From: Prorocentrum cordatum
Lineage: Eukaryota > Sar > Dinophyceae > Prorocentrales > Prorocentraceae
Length of the DNA stretch: 64,000 nt
Direction of reading: 5' to 3'
Assembly: GCA_963575745.1 (NCBI GenBank)
Contig: CAUYUJ010018538.1
Location: 65,001 to 129,000, forward strand
Shown here: piece by piece, positions 1-8,904 of the stretch
Numbering within the stretch: position 1 is the first letter of the stretch
Layout of the letters: each line of letters starts with the position of its first letter
Translations under genes and position numbers: made by a program
Notes under the pieces: generated by a model
What the model was told of the DNA's origin: nothing
Seen by the model: only the letters and a program-made list of their open reading frames with translations
Databases searched by the model: none

Positions 1-329
1 GTGATAGTGGCATGGGGGCAAGAAGAGTTGAGTGAGGAGCAGGATGAGGCCTCAGACGTTGCGGTAAAGTGAGAACGGAATCCAAACGCAACGGGAACGT
101 CCGACCAGACAACCGATGTTGGGGACATCGGACCAGCGGTCTCATTTTGGACTGCCTTGTCTGTCCTCTCCCAGCGTCGCTCATGCCGCGTTGTCCTCTG
201 GTGTGCATGCGTTCCATTGGAGCGGACCGTTTCAGACGTGGACGTCTGTCCAAAGCTCTTATCCGTGCCACGCGACACCTGCTATTTCACCTGAGCACAT
301 TGTCCAGTCGCGCGGAATTTCCCCCCCCC

Positions 330-350
330 CCGCAGCTTTTTCGCCTCAAC
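330..350 (+). promoter_or_regulatory. Relict spliced leader, copy 1 (degenerate)
   Basis: Ungapped alignment to the known 22-nt DinoSL matches 15 of 21 positions. The internal leader TAG reads CAG here and follows an unusually long C run, so it could act as a trans-splice acceptor. It lies 254 nt before the ATG at 605. On its own the match would be weak; the call rests on the better copies at the same place in genes 2 and 6. Confidence 0.6.
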
Positions 351-604
351 CACTCTGTGGCGCTCCAGTGATCGCGTCTCCTCGGCGCACGCCTGCTTGC
401 TTCCGCTGCAGACCAGAGCTCACACCTCATCTCGGAGCAGGGCGAGTTGAGACAACGGCAGCTCAACATCGGTCCTTGGACCCTTCCTGGTGTCCAAGCA
501 CACCAGCTTTCCGAGCCGCGCCCAGCCGTGGCGACGAGGATGCCCCCTCGAAGGCCCACCGACGTTGTCTCGACTCGCCCTCCTCTGATCACCGTCTCGC
601 CGAG

Positions 605-1825
605 ATGGCGCCGCACCGCCGCAGCGAAGACATGGAGCTCAGCAGCGACAGCGACGCGGCCGCGCCGGCCGCTGGCTGGAGCACCGGCAGGGTCCTCGGC
701 TGCGCGGCGCTGGCCTGTGCCGCTTGCGCCGCGGGCGGCTTCGCGGCAGGTGGCGGCGCCAGCTCGCCAGGGGGCGGCCTCGCGGCCAGGCGCGAGTTGC
801 TGCAGGTGCTGGCAAAGCCGGCGCGGGAGAAGTGCAGCGACGTGTCCGGGGACTGCTTCGATACGGCGTGCTGCGACGTGGCTGGCTTCACCTGCTTCGT
901 GACGACCACGCCTGGCTCGGCCCAGTGCATGAAGAACTGCACGCCCAGCGAGACGACGGCCTGCGCGGTGCCTGTGCCCAAGGTCGGCGAGCCGATGTAC
1001 TTGGACAACGCCGTAGCACCTGGAACATCGATGTATTGCTTCTCCGTTTACATGGCAGACACTGGCAGCGACGGCAAAACCGAGCGCCCAGACGAGCTGA
1101 ACTTGCTGAAGGCGGCGTACGACAGGAAGATAGGCATCTTCGCGTGCGAGCAGTGGGGCATTTTCAGCGACAAGCCAGGCGACCTGGCCCCTGGCGTGCC
1201 CTTCGTGGCGGTGGACGACGCCGATGGTGACTTCCACATTCTCAAGCGCGAGGAGACCGGCACCTGGATTAACACAGGATTGCACACACAGGTCTGGAAG
1301 GCGATCAGGGCGGCGGGAGACTACCAGCGCGCCAGCTGGGTGGTCAAGGTAGATTGCGATGCGGTGTTCTTGCCGAGCCGCTTGAGGCCCTTCCTTGCCT
1401 CCCAGGGCGAGCCTGGGAGCGGTGTGCCTGGCATCTACCTCGAGAACTGCAAATACTGTAAGTGGGGTTGGTTCGGGAACTTGGAGATCATGTCGCTGAC
1501 TGCCGCCCAGACGCTGTTCCCGAACATCGAATGGTGCAAGCAGGTGCTGGATTGGAAGACGGGAGTGGAGGGCGGCAAGTACGGGCCGATGGGGGAGGAC
1601 CTTTTCGCTCAGAGCTGCTTGGACGCCATGGGTGTGCGCCGCGGCGGGGCGTTCGACACTACTCTGGACGCGGCCTGCGAGGCGGATCGCCCAGAGGACC
1701 AGAAGAAGAACAAGAAATGGAGGCCTGACTGCACGGAGAGGAAGACCGCAGCATATCATCCCATGATGAAGGTGGGTGATTACGTGAAGTGCTTCGAGAA
1801 GACGGTGGAGGCATTTGGGTACTGA
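605..1825 (+). CDS. Type II membrane GT-A-like glycosyltransferase, copy 1 (type A)
   Basis: This 406-residue protein probably transfers a sugar in the secretory pathway; substrate unknown. Residues 1-29 are a short acidic cytoplasmic-type tail and about 30-50 an Ala/Cys/Gly-rich hydrophobic segment that could be a signal anchor. A cysteine cluster at 77-112 (C77, C84, C89, C90, C97, C108, C112) resembles the CBM1-like modules common in dinoflagellate proteins. Residues about 130-406 look like a GT-A domain: hydrophobic strand then D250-C-D252 (DxD, metal/nucleotide-sugar binding) and G330-E-D332 upstream of a conserved Cys. The start at 605 is chosen because the frame upstream of the leader shifts between copies through indels, while the 406 codons do not. 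No intron is visible. The glycosyltransferase call is from motifs only; an uncharacterised dinoflagellate family is the alternative. Confidence 0.8.
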   Translation: MAPHRRSEDMELSSDSDAAAPAAGWSTGRVLGCAALACAACAAGGFAAGGGASSPGGGLAARRELLQVLAKPAREKCSDVSGDCFDTACCDVAGFTCFVTTTPGSAQCMKNCTPSETTACAVPVPKVGEPMYLDNAVAPGTSMYCFSVYMADTGSDGKTERPDELNLLKAAYDRKIGIFACEQWGIFSDKPGDLAPGVPFVAVDDADGDFHILKREETGTWINTGLHTQVWKAIRAAGDYQRASWVVKVDCDAVFLPSRLRPFLASQGEPGSGVPGIYLENCKYCKWGWFGNLEIMSLTAAQTLFPNIEWCKQVLDWKTGVEGGKYGPMGEDLFAQSCLDAMGVRRGGAFDTTLDAACEADRPEDQKKNKKWRPDCTERKTAAYHPMMKVGDYVKCFEKTVEAFGY

Positions 1826-2490
1826 GTTCTTGGGAGACGCGCTCTGCGAATTACTCAAGTGGTTTACACTATTCCGCCGACCCCCAGAAGGCCGAGATTA
1901 TCGCAGACGCCCACGGCGAGTCACCACCGCCCCCTGCCTTTGAGATACGCCTATGTGGTCAAACGTTTGGGCAAAGTTTGGCCACGCTATCGAACCATGC
2001 GTTCCCCCAGCCGTTGTGGAAATCCTTCGGGGAGCACGTGGGGCAGGAAGAGGAGGATGAGGAGAGGGCGGACAAAGGAGGATGAGGAGAAGGATGAGGA
2101 CACCTCTTGGGAGCTTTTGGGGTCATTCTAAGGGCCTCCTGGGAGCTTCCGGGGGCCTTTGGAGGCGTCTTGTGGGGGCCACTCAGCGGGCATTTGGGGG
2201 CTTCTTCGGGGCCTCTTTGGCCGTCTTACAGCCTTCCTGGCCCGTCTGACGCCGTCGCAATCCGTCTTGTGAGCCTCTCTGGGCCTTCTTGGGTCCTTCT
2301 CGGGGCGCCTCGGGGTCGTCGTGAAGGCCATCTTGGGCGTCTGGGAGGCCTCTAGGGCCGTCTTTGGGGTCCCTTTGGGGACCGTCTTGGGAGCTTTTCT
2401 GGCCGTCCTGGGGCCATCTTGGAGACCTCTTGGGCGATCTTGTGGCAATCTTGGGGGCCTCTTGGGCCGCCTTGGACCGTCGGAAGGTCA
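1826..2490 (+). repeat. Gene 3' flank and CTTGGG-rich array, spacer 1
   Basis: The first ~270 nt after the stop are nearly identical behind every copy and probably contain the 3' UTR; copies 1 and 3 share a short form lacking a ~20-nt GAGTCAGAGCCTGCGACGAT-type insert. From about 2100 the sequence becomes a degenerate array of 12-15-nt words around CTTGGG and GGCC. No AATAAA-type poly(A) signal is evident. Confidence 0.7.
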
Positions 2491-2559
2491 TTCTGAAGCA
2501 AATGCCAAAAGCTTTGAAGACCGAAGGACAATCAATGGTTTTGGCTTCTTCGGGCCACC

Positions 2560-3440
2560 CTGTTGTGGTGTCACATTGTGTTGGCCCCATGATGGCGCCC
2601 AGACTACGAGTGCAACAGCTTGTTTTCCTCAAACGGTTTTCGGGGTGATGCGTGTCATCATTGCATGGTTTCACACTGTGTGGCGCCATGCTGGCCCCAG
2701 AGTACTAGTGAGACAACTAGTTTTTCTCATTTGATGTTCGGGATGACACGTGTCACCCTTTTGTGGTTTCACAGTGCATGGACCCATGTTGGCTCCCAGA
2801 GTACGAGTGCAACACTTGGTTTTTATCACACGGTTTTCGCGGTGACACGTGTCATTCTTGCGTTGTTTCACATTGTATGGCCCCATGTTGGCCCCCAGAA
2901 TGCGAGTGAAGCATTTGGTTTTTCTGACACGGTGTTCGTAATGACGCGTGTCATCCTTGTGTGGTTTCACACTGTATGGCCCCATGTTGGCATCCAGAGT
3001 ACGAGTGGAACAGTGGGCTTTTCTCAATCGGTTATTGGGGTGACACGTGTCACTCTCTGGTCGTTTTATATTGTGTGGTTTCATGTTGGCGCCCAGAATA
3101 CCAATGACATACCAGGTTTTTCTCACACGATTTTCGGGGTGACACGTGTCACCCTTGTGCGGATTCACCCTGTATGGCCCCATGTTGGCGCCCAGAATGC
3201 GAATGAAACATTTGGCTTTTCTCATACAGTTTTCGAGGTTCCACGTGTCATCCCTTGTGCACTATCACACTGAATGGCCCCATGTGGGCGCCCAGAGTAC
3301 GAGTGAAACAAATTGTTCTCACAGTTTTCGGGTTGGGACGTATCATCCTTGTTTTGTTTCACACATTAAAGCCCCATGCTGGCGCCCAGATTCCGAGTGG
3401 AATACTTGGTTTTCTCATACGGTTGTCCCAGAACCAAGAA
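2560..3440 (+). repeat. ~105-bp tandem array with CACGTG palindrome, spacer 1
   Basis: About nine units, each with a TGACACGTGTCA-like core followed by a GTTTCACACTGTATGGCCCC-type stretch and a GGCGCCCAGA-type stretch. The best core, at 3137-3154, is the perfect 18-bp palindrome GGGTGACACGTGTCACCC. Units at both ends are more diverged. Confidence 0.8.
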
Positions 3441-3670
3441 CCAAGAGACACCATCTCCGAGCTGGGATCACGGGAACTGTGGGTCCGTCTGGCGAGCGAC
3501 ACCCAGGAATCAAAGGACGCCGGTCTCGGGCTGAGACCACGGGAAGTGTCGGTCCCATTGGGTCCCCGTGGCGAGCGGCGCCCCCGTGGCGAGCGGCGCC
3601 CAGGAGTCAAGAGACGCCATTTCCAGGCTGAGGCCACGGGGGAGTGTGGGTCCCCGTGGCGAGCGGTTTC
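3440..3670 (+). repeat. ~70-bp GC-rich tandem array, spacer 1
   Basis: About three units containing CCCCGTGGCGAGCGGCGCCC and AGGAATCAAGAGACGCC. One unit carries a small internal duplication of the GTGGCGAGCGGCGCC word near 3565-3605. Followed by ~220 nt of conserved low-copy sequence with no recognisable gene. Confidence 0.75.
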
Positions 3671-4200
3671 CAGGAATCATGCGCCGAACCAAGAATTTCA
3701 AAGATCTGCGTGCGAAATTGAAAAATAGGGTCTGTCCTGCAGGAAGGACGGGGCCGAGAATTCAGGAGTCCTCATTTTCGGACCTGTCCGAATTTGAACC
3801 AGAACTTGATCCAGAATCGGCTCCCTCTTAAACAGCTAGTGTTAAACTGCGCACGACACCTTCATTCAAGTAGGGTCTCCACGGGCGCAGGCCAGGATTC
3901 ATATCATATGACCTGAGACTCGCCGATCCCCCCTCTTACTTTTGGGCCGTCTCGGGGGCCTTGCAGGTCGTCTTGAGGTCATCTCGGGTCGTGGTGCGGC
4001 TACTCCTGGGCCCTCTTGATGGTCTCGTCGACTGTTTGGCGCTCTCTGTCTGTGCCCTCTTGGGACTTTTTGGAGGCTCCGGAGGCCCCAGGGGTGCGTT
4101 GACGACCTCGTGCCCCCCCTCGCCTCGAAGAGCATTTGGGGCCGCAGGGGAGGGGGAAAGGGGGAGGGGGGGCAGCCAGATGTCTCCCACGCCTTGTCAC

Positions 4201-4353
4201 CCCCCGCAAGCGGGGGTCGGCGGACTTCGAAGAAGTGGCAGTGCAAGAGCTGTTGCCCGGTATTCGTGCACAGTTTTGCCATAAGCACGTTTTGTAGCTG
4301 CCACCAGTCAACGTCCTCGTGGCTGAGTGCTCGGTCGATGCGAGGCCCGCATC
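4201..4353. other. 153-nt segment with three hairpins, spacer 1
   Basis: Hairpin 1 is CCCCCGC-AA-GCGGGGG at 4201-4216; hairpin 2 pairs GCCACGAG with CTCGTGGC in other copies but has one mismatch here (CCACCAG); hairpin 3 pairs GATGCG (4337-4342) with CGCATC (4348-4353). The minus strand is open across it (51 codons), inside a longer open frame 3899-4390. Structured RNA, DNA element or peptide remnant are all possible. Confidence 0.45.
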
Positions 4354-4625
4354 CTCCGAGGTGCGCTTGTGGTGGGCCGGCGGCGCGCAATTAACATACG
4401 AATGATGACCTCTGGGATGTCGCCAGGGGGGGAGATGACTTCTCTCCTACCGTGACCTATCGATGCCGCCTGCAAAGCTGGAGGCTCGGAACCCAAGAGT
4501 TTGTCATGCCGGTCCACGGAAAAAGTAGGGCGAAATCGCCACCTGTTCTCACGTTGTCCCCCACCTCTTCTCGTTGTGGAAGAAGCCATGGCCGCTGTGG
4601 AAGATATCATGGCGGGCTGTTGTTC

Positions 4626-5012
4626 CCAATTAGGCTTGCCTAAGGGGTTCTTTCGTGGTTAAAGGTTGGCGTCTCCTATTCTTACTTTGCTTGTTGCTCG
4701 GAGGTTCCTCGGATTCCTCGGGTTCCCCACCCCCGGTGCCGCCTATTGTTATATTGCCCGTTTCCCGGAAGTTCTTCGGGTTCCCCAGGTTCCTCGGGCT
4801 CCCCGCCCCCAGTGCCTCCTGATGTCACGTTGCCCGTTCCTCGGAGGTTCCTTTGGTTCCCCGGGTTCCGATCGGGTTCCCCGGGTACCTCGGGTTCGCA
4901 ATGCCGACCCATGCCAAGCCATGCCAAGGATGCCAAGCCATGCTACAATACCAAGCAATGCCAAGCGATGTGCCAAGCGATGCGCCGTGCAACAAGATTC
5001 CCCTACTTGGGG
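4626..5012. mobile_element. MITE-like cassette A, spacer 1
   Basis: Begins CCCAATTAGG and ends CCCCTACTTGGGG, imperfect inverted termini. The interior has GTTCCTCGG-rich sequence and then TGCCAAGCRA words. No transposase and no clear target duplication were found, so mobility is inferred from termini and copy number. Confidence 0.45.
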
Positions 5013-5059
5013 TCTGCGCTGGGTTCATTTTTTGTGGGTTGGCCTTGACTGTATGTAAA

Positions 5060-5388
5060 GTGTTTCAGGGTGGATCCAGCTCCGCTGTCTAGACTGGCCC
5101 TCCTCCGATCGACAGATCCCAGCAAAGCCTGACGGCACTGCCCCCACATTCTCCGACTGCCGCTTGCAGCGGTCTGTGGAGCCCTCGAGGCGAGGCAGAG
5201 CGGCGGGCCAAGTTGTACGCCCCGTGCAGCCAAGACGCCGAAGCAAGGAGCAGCTCGGGCTCGGAGGGGCCTCCCTGTTCCCTGGGCCCTTCCACGGTGG
5301 CTCCTCCAGCGCTGCTCGTGCACCCAGGCGCCCCTCCTCCCCCCCCCTCCTTCTCCTCCTCCTCCTCCTCATCCTCCTCCTCCTTTTG
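5060..5388 (+). repeat. Truncated gene-leader relic and CTC microsatellite, spacer 1
   Basis: A short remnant of the gene's 5' leader (CTAGACTGGCCCTCCTCCGA-like, compare the leader just before each ATG) follows directly after GTTTCAGGGTGGATCC; the first ~200 nt of the relic seen in spacers 2, 3, 4 and 6 are deleted. It runs into a (CTC)n tract at about 5336-5388. Confidence 0.5.
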
Positions 5389-6490
5389 CGTCAGACCAAC
5401 CTGAGCAAGAAGCTGTGGTGTTTAGGCTGTCAGAAAAAGGACGTGCAAGAACGACTCGGGTCAACAAAAACCTGGCGGGCGCCGCGGGAAATGTGGGCGT
5501 CGAAGGCCCCCCCCTCCCGTGGCCCGAGATGTCCACAGGCCGAGGTTTCGTTCCTTCCTTTGTCTCTATAGTTCCTTCTGATCGTAGCTTGACGGTGCAG
5601 CCCCACATCCTCAGGCATCCCAGCCGCGCAAGCCGTGTGGAGCGCCGCTTTCTTCAGCGACGGTTGCTCTGCGTCGTGCCCAGCGCACCCCTCCCAATCG
5701 AGCACGCCGCTCTCGTCTGCCCCTCCAGACAGAATGGCTGCAGCCCGTCCGCCGGAAGTCCCTCCCTCGGCGGCGCGCTCAGGGGAGTAGTGAGAGGGGG
5801 CAGGCCTGCTCAGAAGGTGGTGGAGCTTCTCAGAAGCCCCTGCGTCCTCCTGAGCCTCGTGAGATGCCCTGCCCCCTTTGCTTTCCCCCACCCCACGGGC
5901 TCGTCGCCAACTCCCCCTTCATCCCGCGGGACGCCGCTGTGGGCTGGCCACCGCGCGCAGAGAGACGTGCAGGGGTCCGCCTCTGAATCCAGCCAGGCCC
6001 CGCGCACCGGCGCGCCTCCAGCCAGAGGTCTCCCCCCCCCCCCTCGCAGCTGAGACCACGGGGGCTGCTTGGGGCCCGCCCTCTCCCACCATTTCGCCAA
6101 TACGCCAGCGCACCATCCCGTCAACAGGCACCCGGACGGGGCCGAGGACCTTCCCGCGGCCCCTCGGCCATCGAAGTCGGCTGTAGGGAGGGGTCCAAAA
6201 CGTGCCTCCACCTTGTCAAACCAGTACACCAAGGGAGGACCATCACAGGCCTCATCATCCACCATTCAACCAATTCATCATGGTCTTCCCTCTCTCGAGT
6301 AGACTATAGTGGGAGCCCATGGCAAGAACCACCATACGGTTTGCTAGGGTACCCTGGGTCTCTTTGGTTTATGTTCGGATTGAAGGTTTGCAGCGGTCGC
6401 AAAGAAACCGCAGCTGGCAGAGTACCCTGACTGTCTTGATGCTGAGATGCTTGGCGCGATTTTCAGGGCTGGGTTTCCTGCGATGTGTTT
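5389..6490. other. Conserved low-copy spacer block, spacer 1
   Basis: Sequence shared by all six spacers, not obviously repetitive. The minus strand carries an open frame (5810-6265) whose first ~70 residues, rich in Trp and Pro, recur in other spacers with substitutions and indels. No family is recognised and no start or splice site is convincing, so it is not called as a gene. Confidence 0.4.
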
Positions 6491-6491
6491 C

Positions 6492-6738
6492 CCCCCAATG
6501 AGGCTGGCCTGAGGGGTTCTGACTTGGTTAACAAGAATGGTGCCTCGGGGGGGCACGTTGCCCGTTCCCCGGAGATCCTTCGGGTTACCATGCAAAGCAA
6601 TTCCAAGCAATGCCAAGCAATTCCAAGCAATGCCAACCCATGCCATCCCATGCAAAGCAACGCCAAGCAATGCCAAGCGATGCCAAGCGATGCGCCGATG
6701 CGATGCGCCCATGCAATAAGCTTTCCACTAATTGGGGG
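6492..6738. mobile_element. MITE-like cassette B, spacer 1
   Basis: Starts CCCCCAATGAGG and ends CACTAATTGGGGG, imperfect inverted termini of ~12 bp. Interior of TGCCAAGCRA and ATTCCAAGC words. Shorter than cassette A but aligns with it at both ends (GGCTxGCCTAAGGGGTTCT after the left terminus). Confidence 0.5.
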
Positions 6739-6759
6739 TCGCGCCAGGCTCATTTTGTT

Positions 6760-7050
6760 TTAGTTCTTTCGGCCTCTGGGGGCCCTCACGGGGCCCCGAG
6801 GCTGTCAGAAAACGTCCTGGGGTGAAAAACCGACCCCAATGAAGAGGTCCAGACCTCTGGGGGCCTACGTTGTGAAAAAATCACGACGTCGGGGTTTGGG
6901 GGAGGGACATAGAGGCAATAGGAGGTTTTCGGGTCGTACGAACGGGGGGCCGACGGGGGGACAGAGAAAGGGGGGGAGTAGGACATTTGCTGCATGCGCC
7001 CGGAGAATCAGCTGCGAAAGTTGACTCGCTAACACGCCATTTGCCCCCAG
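6760..7050 (+). promoter_or_regulatory. Upstream region with CTAAC...CAG acceptor-like site, gene 2
   Basis: A GGCCTCTGGGGGCC...GTCAGAAAACGTCC block precedes CTAAC (7029-7033), a pyrimidine-rich run and CAG ending at 7050. Branch-like A to AG spacing is 18 nt, as in a normal 3' splice site. It could be an SL trans-splice acceptor giving a ~630-nt leader, or a cis-intron end. No TATA or other core promoter motif is recognisable. Confidence 0.4.
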
Positions 7051-7410
7051 TTTCGCCCGACCCGAGGGGGGAGGGAAGGATGTGGGCAGAAGAGGTGAGA
7101 GTGGCATCGGGGCAAGAAGAGAGTTGAGTGAAGAGCAGGAAGGGCCTCAGACGTTGCGGAATCCAAACGCAACGGGCACGTCCGAGCAGTCAACCGATGT
7201 TGGGGACATCGGGTCAGCGGTCTCATCTTGGACTGCCTTGTCTGTCCTCTCTCCCGGCGTCGCTCCTGCCGCGTTGTCCTCTGGTGTGCATGCGCTCCTC
7301 TGGAGCGGACCGTTTCAGACGTGGACGTCTGTCCAAAGCTCTTATCCGCGCCACGCGACACCTGCTATTTCACCTGAGCATATTGTCCAGTCGCGCGGAA
7401 GTTCCACCAC

Positions 7411-7431
7411 CCGCAGCTATTTTGGCTCAAC
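7411..7431 (+). promoter_or_regulatory. Relict spliced leader, copy 2 (best preserved)
   Basis: CCGCAGCTATTTTGGCTCAA matches DinoSL at 18 of 21 positions without gaps; differences are T4C, C8T and G21C. The T4C change turns the leader's internal TAG into CAG, preceded by a pyrimidine-rich stretch, so this could itself be the acceptor for a new SL. It stands 253 nt before the ATG at 7685. Confidence 0.85.
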
Positions 7432-7684
7432 ACCCTGTGGCGCTCCAGTGATCGCGTCTCCTCGGCGCACGCCTGCTTGCTTCCGCTGCAGACCAGAGCT
7501 CACACCTCATCTCGGAGCAGGGCGAGTTGAGATAACGGCGGCTCATCATCGGTCCTTGGACCCCTCCTGGGGTCCAAGCGCACCAGCTTTCCGAGCCGCG
7601 CCCAGCCGTGGCGACGAAGATGCCCCCCCGAAGGCCCACCGCCGTTGTCTCGACTCGCCCTCCTCTGATCACCGTCTCGCCCGG

Positions 7685-8904
7685 ATGGCGCCGCACCGCC
7701 GCAGCGAAGACATGGAGCTCAGCAGCGACAGCGACGCGGCCGCGCCGGCCTCTGGCTGGAGCACGGCAGGGTCCTCGGCTGCGCGGCGCTGGCCTGTGCC
7801 GCCTGCGCCGCGGGCGGCTTCGCGGCAGGCGGCGGCGCTGGCTCGCCAGGGGGCGGCCTCGCGGACAGGCGCGATTTGCTGCAGGTGCTGGCAAAGCCGG
7901 CGCGGGAGAAGTGCAGCGACGTGTCCGGGGACTGCTTCGATACGGCGTGTTGCGACGTGGCTGGCTTCACCTGCTTCGTGACGACCACGCCTGGCTCGGC
8001 CCAGTGCATGAAGAACTGTACGCCCAGCGAGACGACGGCCTGCGCGGTGCCTGTGCCCAAGGTCGGCGAGCCGATGTACTTGGACAACGCCGTAGCACCC
8101 GGAACATCGATGTATTGCTTCTCCGTTTACATGGCAGACACTGGCAGCGACGGCAAAACCGAGCGCCCGGACGAGCTGAACTTGCTGAAGGCGGCGTACG
8201 ACAGGAAGATAGGCATCTTCGCGTGCGAGCAGTGGGGCATTTTCAGCGACAAGCCAGGCGACCTGGCCCCTGGCGTGCCCTTCGTGGCGGTGGACGACGC
8301 CGATGGTGACTTCCACATTCTCAAGCGCGAGGAGACTGGCACCTGGGTCAACACAGGATTGCACACACAGGTCTGGAAGGCGATCAGGGCGGCGGGAGAC
8401 TACCAGCGCGCCAGCTGGATAGTCAAGGTAGATTGTGATGCGGTGTTCTTGCCGAGCCGCTTGAGGCCCTTCCTTGCCTCCCAGGGCGAGCCTGGGAGCG
8501 GTGTGCCTGGCATCTACCTCGAGAACTGCAAATACTGTAAGTGGGGTTGGTTCGGGAACTTGGAGATCATGTCGCTGACTGCCGCCCAGACGCTGTTCCC
8601 GAACATCGAATGGTGCAAGCAGGTCCTGGATTGGAAGACGGGAGTGGAGGGCGGCAAGTACGGGCCAATGGGGGAGGACCTTTTCGCTCAGAGCTGCTTG
8701 GACGCCATGGGTGTGCGCCGCGGCGGGGCGTTCGACACTACTCTGGACGCGGCCTGCGAGGCGGATCGCCCAGAGGACCAGAAAAAGAACAAGAAATGGA
8801 GGCCTGATTGCACGGAGAGGAAGACCGCAGCATATCATCCCATGATGAAGGTGGGTGATTACGTGAAGTGCTTCGAGAAAACGGTGGAGGCATTCGGGTA
8901 CTGA
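7685..8904 (+). pseudogene. Glycosyltransferase-like gene, copy 2 (type B, frameshifted)
   Basis: One base is missing at about 7764 (GCAC|GGCAGG, versus GCACAGGCAGG in copy 6 and GCACCGGCAGG in type A). From the ATG the frame leaves the family sequence after residue ~27 and stops at 7981, giving a 98-residue product without the cysteine cluster and catalytic domain. The rest of the frame is intact to 8904, with both DCD and GED motifs, so the lesion is recent or a sequencing error. Apart from this it carries the six type-B residues (S23, G53, D61, D64, V222, I246). Confidence 0.75.

Noticed and set aside
137-157. Second possible spliced-leader relic (CTCATTTTGGACTGCC)
   Set aside because: Only the CATTTTGG core matches; type B copies have CATCTTGG, and the rest does not align.
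116-604. N-terminal extension of the transferase upstream of the ATG at 605 (frames up to ~607 codons)
   Set aside because: The upstream frame differs between copies because of indels (for example the C run in copy 1 and the insertion in copy 4) and crosses the relict spliced leader.
287-1858. Long minus-strand open frame (523 codons) opposite gene 1, repeated opposite the other copies
   Set aside because: It mirrors the GC-rich codons of the sense gene. The sense frame has domains, a plausible start and copy-to-copy protein conservation; the antisense frame has none.
4905-4990. CRISPR-like array from the TGCCAAGC words
   Set aside because: Units are ~10 nt with no unique spacers; this is degenerate simple repeat in a eukaryotic genome.
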